Assembly: GCF_011045115.1 (NCBI RefSeq)
Contig: NZ_JAAKZG010000004.1
Span: 496,001 to 560,000, forward strand
Length of the DNA stretch: 64,000 nucleotides
Direction of reading: 5' to 3'
Source of the DNA: Mesorhizobium zhangyense
GTDB taxonomy: Bacteria > Pseudomonadota > Alphaproteobacteria > Rhizobiales > Rhizobiaceae
Shown piece by piece: positions 41,807-49,513 of the stretch (positions within the stretch are counted from its first letter, which is position 1; the number at the start of each line of letters is the position of its first letter). The translations under genes and the position numbers were made by a program. A model generated the notes under the pieces. That model saw only the letters and a program-made list of their open reading frames with translations. It ran no database searches and was not told the DNA's origin.

Positions 41807-42139
41807 TCAGGCGTATTCGGGACGCGACGGCGTGAAGACGTCGAGATTGAGCGCCGGCTCATTACCGACGACGACAGCATGGTGCATGACCATAGACGGA
41901 ACGACGGCGAGGCCGCCTGGGCCGAGACGCACGACTTCTTCGCCGATATGGAAATCTACGGTTCCGGCAAGGATGTAGACGATCTGCTCGTGAACATGGT
42001 TATGCGGCTTCGGCTCATGATCCGGCTGCAGGCGATGCAGCGCCACCGTCGCTCCTGCGCCGGAAAATGCCTTGCGATCGACGCCATGGCGAACCGGCGT
42101 CCATTCGATCGCTTCCCAGTCGATGCTGTGTATGTTCAT
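41807..42139 (-). CDS. Small cupin-domain protein
   Basis: 110 residues, a single cupin barrel. Metal-binding motif 1 is PHNHVHEQIVYILAGTVDFHIG, with His-X-His and Glu; motif 2 appears as PGGLAVVPSMVMHHAVV. Such proteins can be isomerases, dioxygenases or ligand-binding regulators. It starts 4 bases after the aldolase stop, so it belongs to the same operon and probably handles the same substrate. A 95-base gap separates it from the aldehyde dehydrogenase start. Exact reaction unknown. Confidence 0.85.
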   Translation of the reverse strand: MNIHSIDWEAIEWTPVRHGVDRKAFSGAGATVALHRLQPDHEPKPHNHVHEQIVYILAGTVDFHIGEEVVRLGPGGLAVVPSMVMHHAVVVGNEPALNLDVFTPSRPEYA

Positions 42140-42143
42140 TGCT

Positions 42144-42908
42144 TCATCCTTTCGGTTCCGGGCCGTTTGCGGCGGCCTTGATCTGTCGTGCCCCTGCCAG
42201 GATCATCGACTGGTCCGATCCGCAGACGAAAATGCTGATGCCTTTGGCCGTGCAGGCCGCAATCTGGTCGCTGCGCCCAACGAAGATCGCCACCGGCTTC
42301 GAATGGCGCCTGCCTGCCGCAGCGATGCGGTCAATCGCGTCTGCGAGCGCCGCGTCAGTGGGGCCGCAGCCAAGCGAAAGCGCCAGATCGGCGGGGCCGA
42401 TGAACAAGGCGTCTATTTCGGGGATTGAAGCGATCGCATCGAGATGGTCGAGCGCCTCCGCATCCTCGATCTGCACCATCAGAACGCTGCCGTCGTCGGC
42501 ACGTTTGCGGTAGGCGGCGGGATCGTCGGTTCCATAAAGGCCCGCCCGCGCCGACGGCGAAAACCCACGTTCGCCGGCGGCATATTTGGCGGCCTTCACA
42601 ATGGCCATTGCCTCGTCGACATTGCGCACATGCGGCACCAATACGCCTTCCGCCCCGACATCGAGGCTTGATGCGATCGACACCGGCTCATTCGACGGGA
42701 TGCGCACCAGCAGCGGCAGTCCGACACCGCGCGCCGTAGCGACGAGCATATCGAGCGCCTCGATGCCTATGGGCGCGTGCTCGCGGTCAGCTACGGCGAA
42801 GTCGAGCCCACCCAGACCCAACAGTTCCACGACATGCGGCGCTGGCGTCTTGATGAAGGTACCGACAATCGTTTCGCCCGCGCGGATACGGGCACGCAGG
42901 CTCTGCAT
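42144..42908 (-). CDS. HpcH/HpaI family class II aldolase
   Basis: 254 residues with the HpcH/HpaI TIM-barrel marks: VGTFIKTPAPHVVELLGLGGLDFAVADREHAP (catalytic His and Arg region near residues 30-45), VRIPSNEP, the metal site VQIEDAEALDHLD, and FIGPADLALSLG. Members cleave 2-keto-3-deoxy sugar acids or 4-hydroxy-2-oxo acids into pyruvate (or glyoxylate) and an aldehyde, which the neighbouring semialdehyde dehydrogenase could oxidise. It lies 1 base from the DUF6282 gene and 4 bases from the cupin, so the three are tightly co-translated. Confidence 0.88.
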   Translation of the reverse strand: MQSLRARIRAGETIVGTFIKTPAPHVVELLGLGGLDFAVADREHAPIGIEALDMLVATARGVGLPLLVRIPSNEPVSIASSLDVGAEGVLVPHVRNVDEAMAIVKAAKYAAGERGFSPSARAGLYGTDDPAAYRKRADDGSVLMVQIEDAEALDHLDAIASIPEIDALFIGPADLALSLGCGPTDAALADAIDRIAAAGRRHSKPVAIFVGRSDQIAACTAKGISIFVCGSDQSMILAGARQIKAAANGPEPKG

Positions 42909-42909
42909 C

Positions 42910-43830
42910 TTATTGAAGACCCACGAAGTCGGATGCGTTGGTCGACACCATCTTGCGGATGTCGTCGACGCTGTAATCGAGATCGAGCAGCAGCTCGATC
43001 ATCAGCCTGAAGCCCTCGACGGGGGTCGGGTTGTTGTTCTGCCCGAGGTCCGATCCGAAGAAAGTGTTGTCGACGCCGGCAGCGGCGATTGCCGCCTTCA
43101 GATGTTCCTTGTCGAACAGATAGAAAGTGGAAGGCACGAACATGCAGATCGAATGCTCCATCTTCACACCCATGCTGACGAGGCGGCTGATGTCCTGGAA
43201 CGAGCCTTCGTTGACATAGGTCGGGTGGTTCAGGAACAGCCGCGTGACGCCACGCTTCTTGGCTTCCTCATAGAAGGGATAGAGTTCATCGATGTGATGA
43301 TGCCCGCCGGATACGGCGGCATCGGCCTGCGCTATGAGATCGAGGATCAGCTTGACGTCGTCGGTCACTACTCCCTTGCCGTCGACGAGCGATGCCGGGA
43401 TCGGCTGCACGGTCTTCTTGCTGTTGACCGGGAACTTGTTCTTGAAATCGGCGTCCTTCTTGTCGTGGTCGATGTGATTGCGCGCATGCGCCGTCGCCAT
43501 CCAGACGATGCGCGCACCCTGCTTCAGCGCGTAGTCGACAGCACTTGGATTGAGGCCGCCGACAGGATTGTTGAGCACAATGGCGCCCAATGTCTCGACG
43601 GGCAGGTCGAGATGCTTGTTGAGCAGATGTGCGATCGGCATCGTCGGGTAGTAGTGATCCTTCAGAAGGATCGCCTTCATGCCTGCATCCGCGGCCTGCC
43701 TGACGACCTCGATATGGTCGACCTTGCGCGGCATCAGCGACGGACCGCTGTGGACGTGAAGGTCGACAGTGCCTTTCATGAGATCGGCTACGATGGTTTC
43801 GCGTTCGCTGGGCTTGTTGGCGACGTTCAT
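42910..43830 (-). CDS. DUF6282-type metal-dependent hydrolase-like protein
   Basis: 306 residues. The N-terminal VDLHVHSGPSLMPRKVDHIEVVRQAADAGMKAILLKDHYYPT (in part) is a His-X-His metal motif like that of amidohydrolase and PHP enzymes; further possible ligands are in TAHARNHIDHDKKD, SGGHHHIDEL, NHPTY and FFGSDLGQ. A hydrolase or lyase acting on a ring or amide bond is likely, but no reaction is established for the family as far as I know. ATG 43830 has AGGAGGA upstream and overlaps the stop of the flavoprotein gene (ATGA). Operon position between the flavoprotein and the aldolase suggests reduction, then hydrolysis, then aldol cleavage. Confidence 0.78.
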   Translation of the reverse strand: MNVANKPSERETIVADLMKGTVDLHVHSGPSLMPRKVDHIEVVRQAADAGMKAILLKDHYYPTMPIAHLLNKHLDLPVETLGAIVLNNPVGGLNPSAVDYALKQGARIVWMATAHARNHIDHDKKDADFKNKFPVNSKKTVQPIPASLVDGKGVVTDDVKLILDLIAQADAAVSGGHHHIDELYPFYEEAKKRGVTRLFLNHPTYVNEGSFQDISRLVSMGVKMEHSICMFVPSTFYLFDKEHLKAAIAAAGVDNTFFGSDLGQNNNPTPVEGFRLMIELLLDLDYSVDDIRKMVSTNASDFVGLQ

Positions 43831-44909
43831 GACGTCCTCCTGCTTTGTTGATTTTCCGGAAGCGCGGCGGGAGTGAATTTCCGCCAGTGATTGTCGAGCG
43901 GCGGCATATCGGCAAACGACTTGCGCCGGTCGGCGGCGATGCCGACGAGATCGGATGCGTTCATCTGCTTCTCGCGGCAATAGGTTTCCAGTTCGGCGAT
44001 GCTGTCCGTGATGAACTGGAATCCGCGCATCATCACGGCCGACGACAGACCGACCGCCGATGCGCCCGCCAGCATCATACGGGCGACGTCGCGGCCGCTC
44101 GCCGCACCGTTGATGCCTATAAGACTGCGTTCCGACCCGAGCTGGCGGCGGGTAAGCGCAAGCCAGTGGCATGTCAGCGGCAGGTTCCAGAAGCCGCCGA
44201 TGCCGCAGCTCGTGCCGAGCACCGGCGCCTGCGTTTCGAGATCCGGAACAAGGCCAAGAAGCCGCCCAGCCATGACTACGCTTTCAGCACCGGCGTCGAA
44301 GGCTGCCTGGGCTAGATCGGCTACGCGCTCACTCTGCCCGGTGACCTTGATCCAGAACGGGGTCGAAATCGCCGCGCGCAGGGTTTGCGTGATCATCGCG
44401 ACGCGATCGGGCGATAGTTCGGTGCTGACGGCGCCTTTGGCGGCCTGACTGGCATAGGGCGTGCCGATATTGAATTCGAACGCCCGGAAGCCGGCCTGTT
44501 CGATCGCCTTCGCCATCAAGACTGCGTCATCGAGACCTGCCAGAATGAGGCTCGGCACGAGCAGGCAGTCATGCTGCTTCGCCAGCATGTCCATCCGCAG
44601 GTTCTGTTCGATCCATTCCTCGAAGCCCAGCGGCGTCAGTCCCGAGCGCGTCACCAGCGTGGCGTCGCGCGGAGCATCGGGGCCCCACTCGACCGGTTCC
44701 CAGTCATTGCCGAGCGCCACATATTCGGCGCGCAGCAACTGGTCTTTCGCAGCCTGGGACTCGTTCGTCGACTTGACCACCACAGCACCCGCCCCAGCGA
44801 CGATCGCCGAGCGGATACCAGCCTCGTCGATCATATGCTCGCCCGAGGCCGCAATGACCGGGTTCTTCAGGCGCAGGCTGCCGACATTGGTTTCAAGACT
44901 GATGGTCAT
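43827..44909 (-). CDS. Dihydroorotate/dihydropyrimidine dehydrogenase-like flavoprotein
   Basis: 360 residues in the class I dihydroorotate dehydrogenase fold (PyrD/PreA). FMN-site features are LKNPVIAASGEH, VKSTNESQ, FEFNIGTPYASQAAKG, WIKVTGQSERVADLAQAA, GINGAASGRDVARMMLAGASAVGLSS. Housekeeping PyrD genes are not found in catabolic operons like this, so it probably reduces or oxidises a C=C bond in a pathway-specific ring or unsaturated acid. The longer frame upstream (to 45047) lacks similarity; ATG 44909 gives the expected N-terminus (MTISLETNVGSLRLKNP). The 178 bases to the dctP stop contain only a weak 7-bp hairpin (about 45053-45077). Confidence 0.83.
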   Translation of the reverse strand: MTISLETNVGSLRLKNPVIAASGEHMIDEAGIRSAIVAGAGAVVVKSTNESQAAKDQLLRAEYVALGNDWEPVEWGPDAPRDATLVTRSGLTPLGFEEWIEQNLRMDMLAKQHDCLLVPSLILAGLDDAVLMAKAIEQAGFRAFEFNIGTPYASQAAKGAVSTELSPDRVAMITQTLRAAISTPFWIKVTGQSERVADLAQAAFDAGAESVVMAGRLLGLVPDLETQAPVLGTSCGIGGFWNLPLTCHWLALTRRQLGSERSLIGINGAASGRDVARMMLAGASAVGLSSAVMMRGFQFITDSIAELETYCREKQMNASDLVGIAADRRKSFADMPPLDNHWRKFTPAALPENQQSRRTS

Positions 44910-45087
44910 TTGGATATGTCCTACGCCTGCTCTTTGATGACAGGCGCCAAAAGAAAGTGACCCGGCCTCACGGCCGCATGATATTCGCATTCCAAAAGGG
45001 ATGAGTCGCGAATGTCCGCGACGATCGGCTCGGATAATGCATTGCACGGGGTCGGCCGCACTTTAGGCGCGGCCGGTGTTACCTGGA

Positions 45088-46095
45088 TCAGTTCGCCGGC
45101 TTGCCGGCGTGAATGGCCTGAGCCTCTTTGACGAAGTCCGCAATCAGCGGGTTCTTTGAAGCGTAGCTATCGACAACCGGTTTCATGGCTGCGGAGAGAT
45201 CCTGCTTGAACTGGGCGTCCGGTTCGATGACGTTCACGCCGCGACCCTTGAGGTCCTCGATGATCTGCTTGTCGAGGGCGGCAACGGCCATCACCTGCGG
45301 TTCGACTATTTCATCGGCGGCCTGACGGATTGCCGTCTGCTGCTCGGGCGTGAGGCCCTCCAGCTTTGCCTTGTTTATCAAGAGGAAGCTCGGCCAGAAG
45401 TAGTGTCCTGTCAGCGTGATGTTCTTGGCGATCTCGTAATATTTCTCGCTCTCGATCGAAGTCAGATTGATCTCGACCGCGTCGAGCGTACCGGTCTCAA
45501 GAGCAGGATAGACTTCGCCATAGGCCATTGGCGTGGGGCTCACGCCGACGGCTGACCAGACGTCCAGGAACAGCCGGACCGGCGCGACGCGCGTCTTCAT
45601 ACCCTGAAGATCCGCCATCTTCTCGACCGGCTTCTTCACCGTGAGGAAGTGACGCTGACCACCGTCATAGAGACCGAGAGCGACTATCCCCTGGTTATCG
45701 AGCGTTGCCATGATCGCCTTGGCGGCCGGAGAAACGGCAAGCTTGGCGAACTCCTCGTAGCTGCCGATCACACCCGGAAGCTGAAATGCGTCGATGGATG
45801 GCTCGACGGTCGCAAGGGCCGAAGAAGAGTTGACAGTCATATCGACCGTGCCGAACTCGACGCCTTCCATCAATTCCTTGACGTCACCGAGCTGGCGTGA
45901 CGGAAAGATGTCGACCTTCACGCTGCCCTTCGAGATTCGTTCAACCGCCTCTTTGAAACGTACGGCAGTGTCGTGATTCGGGTGCTTCTCGAAAACCGCA
46001 TGTCCGAGGCGAAGCGTAACGTCTTCCGCCTTGGCACTCGTTGCAGCCACCAGAGCCAGCACGATTGCAAATCCAAGAACTTTAGAAACTTTCAT
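45088..46095 (-). CDS. TRAP transporter substrate-binding protein (DctP-type)
   Basis: 335 residues with a signal peptide ending AKA-E at about residue 23. TRAP DctP marks are LRLGHAVFEKHPNHDTAVRFKEAVERISKGSVKVDIFPSRQLGDVKELMEGVEFGTVDM, the AYGEVYPALETGTLDAVEINLTSI ligand region with the expected Arg nearby (MKTRVAPVR). It captures an acid (carboxylate) in the periplasm for the DctQM proteins encoded upstream. Separate operator and promoter sequence sits directly before the ATG, between two hairpins after dctM, so this gene can be expressed more strongly than dctQM. Confidence 0.9.
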   Translation of the reverse strand: MKVSKVLGFAIVLALVAATSAKAEDVTLRLGHAVFEKHPNHDTAVRFKEAVERISKGSVKVDIFPSRQLGDVKELMEGVEFGTVDMTVNSSSALATVEPSIDAFQLPGVIGSYEEFAKLAVSPAAKAIMATLDNQGIVALGLYDGGQRHFLTVKKPVEKMADLQGMKTRVAPVRLFLDVWSAVGVSPTPMAYGEVYPALETGTLDAVEINLTSIESEKYYEIAKNITLTGHYFWPSFLLINKAKLEGLTPEQQTAIRQAADEIVEPQVMAVAALDKQIIEDLKGRGVNVIEPDAQFKQDLSAAMKPVVDSYASKNPLIADFVKEAQAIHAGKPAN

Positions 46096-46107
46096 GATCC
46101 TCCCCTT

Positions 46108-46139
46108 GTTCTCTCTGTAAGAACGATGTTCTCATTCTT
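46108..46139 (-). promoter_or_regulatory. Candidate IclR operator upstream of dctP
   Basis: The sequence GTTCTCTCTGTAAGAAC (46108-46124), an inverted repeat GTTCT-N7-AGAAC, is followed by CGAT and a third half-site GTTCTCATTCT. It lies 13-44 bases before the dctP ATG, over the expected promoter. A near-identical site is at 48182-48213 between dctQ and the IclR gene. Confidence 0.7.
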
Positions 46140-46154
46140 GATTGTCCCGCAGAA

Positions 46155-46184
46155 ATTGTCAAGCCGCCTTGGCGGCCTGACAAT
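46155..46184 (-). terminator. Strong hairpin between dctM and dctP
   Basis: Arms ATTGTCA (46155-46161) and TGACAAT (46178-46184) pair exactly and enclose an inner GCCGCC/GGCGGC stem with a 2-base loop. On the minus strand the stem is followed by TTCT. Together with the hairpin at 46208-46223 it should limit readthrough from dctM into dctP. Confidence 0.6.
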
Positions 46185-46202
46185 CCGTATTGGGCGTTTT
46201 CC

Positions 46203-46223
46203 GAAAAGGCTGCGAAAGCAGCC
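46203..46223 (-). terminator. Rho-independent terminator after dctM
   Basis: GGCTGC (46208-46213) and GCAGCC (46218-46223) form a 6-bp stem with a GAAA loop. Read on the minus strand it is followed directly by TTTTCGG. It begins 15 bases after the dctM stop. Confidence 0.65.
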
Positions 46224-46237
46224 GAGCCACCCTACCT

Positions 46238-47515
46238 TTACGGCATCAGCAAGCGAGGAAGGAAAAGGCTGACCTCAGGGACCAGCGTCACAAGCGCGAG
46301 CACGATCAGGGTGACCCCGATCATCGGAAGCGCCTCCCAGGCCACGGCTTCCACCTTTCGTTTGGTGACGCTTGCGACCACGTAGAGACACAGCCCGACC
46401 GGCGGATGAACGAAGCCGATCACCACATTGGTGACAACCATGACGCCGAGTTGAACCGGGTCCATGCCGATTGCATTTCCGATCGCCATGAGCGCCGGCA
46501 CGGTCAGGATGAGGATGCCTGTCGCTTCAAGGAACATGCCGAGAACCAGCAGGATGATGTTGACCAGCAACAACAGAACATACTTGTTGTCGGTCAAGGT
46601 GGTCAGAAGTTCCACCGTATGCTTGGGAAGCTGCTCCATCGCGAAGATCAGTGCGGCGATATTGGCCATGCCGATCAACAGATAGATCACCGTGCTCATG
46701 ATCGCCGTTGCCAGAAGCGCTCGTCGCATATGGCTCCAGCTCAAGACGCGATAGTAGAAGGCCGCGACCAGCATGGCATAGACAACAGCTATCCCTGAAG
46801 CTTCTGTCGCCGTGAAGATGCCGCCTCGGATGCCGAAGATGATGATCACCGGCAGCAGCAGGACCGGAAGACTGGCCCAGGCCGAGCGCGCGAATTCCCT
46901 AAGCCCGACGGGGGCAAGCTTGGGATAGCCGCGCCTGTGAGCGACATAGACGGCATAGGCAGACAAGCCGATCGCAATCAGGAACCCAGGGACAATGCCG
47001 GCAATGAACAGTTGTGAGATCGAGGTGCTGCTCAGCGAGCCGTAGATGATCATGGTAATGCTGGGCGGCACCAGAGCATCCATAACGGAGGACGTCGCGA
47101 TCAGTGCCGCCGAATAGTCGGGATCGTATCCCTCCTTCTCCATGTCGGGGACCATGATGCTGCTGAGTGCTGCGGCCTGTGCTGCTGCCGAACCGCTGAC
47201 GCCGCCAAACAGGAAACTCCCCCAGACCGCGGTCAGGGAAAGCCCGCCACGGAATCGCCCGACAATGGAATTGGCGAACACAATCAAACGGTTGGTGAGT
47301 CCGCCGACCTCCATCAGGTTGCCGGCAAGCACGAACATTGGAATAGCCAGGAGGACGAACTGGTCCATACCGGCAAACATTCGCTGCGGAAGAGTGATGA
47401 GAAACTGCGTCTGTCCCGTGAACAGGAAATAGCTGAGAGCACTGATGACCAGCACGAAAACGATCGGCATGCCCAACAGCAGGGTAGTCACAAAAACCGA
47501 GCCAAGCCAGATCAC
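46238..47515 (-). CDS. TRAP transporter large permease (DctM-type)
   Basis: 425 residues, about twelve membrane segments. DctM signatures: LLLGMPIVFVLVISALSYF at the N-terminus, AGNLMEVGGLTNRLIVFANSIVGRFRGGLS, GSFLFGGVSGSAAAQAAALSSIMVPDMEKEGYD, SSVMDALVPPSITMIIYG and the terminal GFVHPPVGLCLYV. It starts with GTG 47515, overlapping the DctQ stop (GTGA). It forms the sodium-coupled channel with DctQ. Confidence 0.9.
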   Translation of the reverse strand: MIWLGSVFVTTLLLGMPIVFVLVISALSYFLFTGQTQFLITLPQRMFAGMDQFVLLAIPMFVLAGNLMEVGGLTNRLIVFANSIVGRFRGGLSLTAVWGSFLFGGVSGSAAAQAAALSSIMVPDMEKEGYDPDYSAALIATSSVMDALVPPSITMIIYGSLSSTSISQLFIAGIVPGFLIAIGLSAYAVYVAHRRGYPKLAPVGLREFARSAWASLPVLLLPVIIIFGIRGGIFTATEASGIAVVYAMLVAAFYYRVLSWSHMRRALLATAIMSTVIYLLIGMANIAALIFAMEQLPKHTVELLTTLTDNKYVLLLLVNIILLVLGMFLEATGILILTVPALMAIGNAIGMDPVQLGVMVVTNVVIGFVHPPVGLCLYVVASVTKRKVEAVAWEALPMIGVTLIVLALVTLVPEVSLFLPRLLMP

Positions 47516-48033
47516 TGAACCAACTCCACAGGCGTTTCGAGATAAGGCTGGATCGGCGCCAGCCATTTATGGAGTGCGACATGAAAGATCAGAAGCACGC
47601 ACCCCACCGGAATGGAGACATGAACCCAAAACAGGGAAATGTTCAGGGCGATCATCGACTGGTGGCGTGTTCGCCATGCGAATTCGAAGCCATAACGGGC
47701 AAGCGCTATGAGCGTCAGGACGATAAGGACCGCCATGATGATGTCGATGATGCGAACCAGTCCGGCCGGAAACAGTTCCAGAAGGAGGCGCATCGCCGGC
47801 AGTTCACCTTGCGTGTAAGCCAGGCCCGCCATAAGGAACGCCGTCCAGATCATCAGCGACTTGGTGACCTCGTCCGCCCAATAGAGCGAGAAGCCGAGAA
47901 TGTAGCGGCAGCCCACCTGCGCTACGATGATGCTGACCAGAGCAGCCATGGTGAGAATGCCGAGGGTCTCGACGACCTTCACATATCCGAGATAGGCTCT
48001 GGCAGCCCGATTTGGTTCCGCAGATTTATTCAT
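47512..48033 (-). CDS. TRAP transporter small permease (DctQ-type)
   Basis: 173 residues with four membrane helices, the standard DctQ form: TLGILTMAALVSIIVAQVGCRYILGFSLYWADEVTKSLMIWTAFLMAGLAYTQGELPAMR (the RYxxxxxxxWxxExxR-like region) and two further helices. It is the first gene of the TRAP block and is separated from the divergent IclR gene by 341 bases that contain one copy of the IclR-type operator at 48182-48213. Confidence 0.9.
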   Translation of the reverse strand: MNKSAEPNRAARAYLGYVKVVETLGILTMAALVSIIVAQVGCRYILGFSLYWADEVTKSLMIWTAFLMAGLAYTQGELPAMRLLLELFPAGLVRIIDIIMAVLIVLTLIALARYGFEFAWRTRHQSMIALNISLFWVHVSIPVGCVLLIFHVALHKWLAPIQPYLETPVELVQ

Positions 48034-48374
48034 AATTCCTCCGCTCAGACTCCCAAGAACGTCAATGGCGGCGTACAGAGAATCGACAGCCGGGATCGCG
48101 ATATCGCTGATCCCCCTCCCGGTGTTCCTGTAGCTCCACCCAAAACAGCTATAGGCTGCGAGCCAGCCTTACTAAAAAAATGTTCTCTATGAAAGAACGT
48201 TGTTCTCAATTCTCGCAATTATGTTACATATGTCAAGCGGATTGCGTTCAATCGGCCACGTTGGCGCAGACCGTCAATGTCCTGGCATGTCGCAGAGGCG
48301 CGTTCGCGAGCGATATAGGTGTCGACACGATCGGCATCGGACGACTATGAGAATTAGACGGGGTTCAGAGCGAT
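48034..48374. promoter_or_regulatory. Divergent promoter region between dctQ and the IclR gene
   Basis: No supported ORF in these 341 bases. The region holds an IclR-type operator at 48182-48213 (GTTCTCTATGAAAGAAC, then CGTT and GTTCTCAATTCT) next to an A-rich tract (48173-48180). The operator is 149 bases before dctQ and 162 bases before the IclR start, so transcripts probably have long leaders or a start site near the operator. Confidence 0.65.
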
Positions 48375-49166
48375 ATGGAAAAAAACGATAAAAAACTTTC
48401 GGTCACGGAGGGGGTCAAAGCAGCTGATACGACGCTCCATATTCTGGAGAAGGTTGCGTTCGCCCAGGAGCCATTAGGCGTGACCCAGATCGCCTCAGAT
48501 ATCGGAATAGCCAAGAGCGCCGTTTTCAAGCACCTCCATACGCTCTCCGAGCGTGGCTATCTCACTCAGGATCCGATTTCCACGCGCTACAAGCTTGGCC
48601 CGAAAGCATGGCTCATTTCCAAGCTTGCCCCCTCAACAGACGATATCACAGCCCTCACCGAGCCTCTTATGCGCGAGGCACGCACGAATACAGGGCTGGC
48701 AGTGGTTCTCAGCACCCCCACGCCGAAAAGCGCTTTCGTGCTGGCGACATTTCCTGGCAATAAATCCATAGAGATCGGGGTTCGTCCTGGCAGCGAACTC
48801 GAATTGCACGCCTCGGCCCAGGGCAAGATTTTCCTGGCCTATGGGCCGAAGTCGATGACGGACAGCCTGGCGAAAAGAAAGTTGCAGGCTCTGACAAGCT
48901 GCACCATCACCTCTTTCGAGGAATTGCTCGATCAGATTGGCGAAGTCAGAAAGAGAGGTTACGCCTCAGCACCCGAGGAATCGCTGCTCGGCGTCAACGC
49001 GATCGCAGCACCTATCTATGATTACCGGGACAATCTCGTCGCCAGTGTCGGCCTTGTCGGCTCGATTCAGCATTTGCCGAAAGAGGACAATCCCCAAACG
49101 GTGAAGACTATCCTCGACCTTGCAGCCTCGATCTCAAAAGTCCTAGGCAATGGCATGATGTCGTGA
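48375..49166 (+). CDS. IclR-family transcriptional regulator of the TRAP/aldolase operon
   Basis: 263 residues. The N-terminal winged HTH is clear (ADTTLHILEKVAFAQEPLGVTQIASDIGIAKSAVFKHLHTLSERGYL, about 16-62), followed by the GAF-like effector domain (GLAVVLSTPTPKSAFVLATFPGNKSIEIGVRPGSELELHASAQGKIFLAY and GYASAPEESLLGVNAIAAPIYDYRDNLVASVGLVGS). IclR proteins usually repress catabolic operons and release DNA on binding the substrate. It is divergent from dctQ, with one candidate operator between them and a second before dctP. Confidence 0.9.
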   Translation: MEKNDKKLSVTEGVKAADTTLHILEKVAFAQEPLGVTQIASDIGIAKSAVFKHLHTLSERGYLTQDPISTRYKLGPKAWLISKLAPSTDDITALTEPLMREARTNTGLAVVLSTPTPKSAFVLATFPGNKSIEIGVRPGSELELHASAQGKIFLAYGPKSMTDSLAKRKLQALTSCTITSFEELLDQIGEVRKRGYASAPEESLLGVNAIAAPIYDYRDNLVASVGLVGSIQHLPKEDNPQTVKTILDLAASISKVLGNGMMS

Positions 49167-49513
49167 GCGACGCGATGCACCAGCCTGTATAGATCAGGCT
49201 TTCGCTTCCAGCGGGAATGCGCCTGATAAAGCAGAGACTCCAGGAAAATCACTGGCCGTGCGAAGCCCCGCCAATTTCCCAGAATTTGCTCGAAACCGTC
49301 CATGACGGGGGATTTCCTGGCGAGGCGGCGCTTGCCACCAGTCTTCGCGACACGCTCGCGTAATCTTCTGAAACTCCCCGAGATACTCCTGTCGGTTTTG
49401 CGCAAGCCAATGGGATATGCTGTTGTTGATCACGGCGATTTTGAGAAAACTGAGCCGCGTCCTGTCCCGCGCGCGACGGTCTGCTCATACCCAAGAGACC
49501 TGGATGACGGTTC
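49167..49513. other. Intergenic stretch without recognised gene
   Basis: 347 bases between the convergent IclR and M24-type genes. Short open frames exist on both strands but none has a ribosome-binding site, family motif or typical codon pattern. I see no clear terminator or repeat. Confidence 0.5.

Noticed and set aside
45053-45077. Hairpin after dctP considered as a terminator
   Set aside because: The stem is only about 7 bp with no U-run on either side, so I do not list it.
49167-49513. Possible small gene between the IclR and M24 genes
   Set aside because: Short frames on both strands lack start signals and recognisable protein features.
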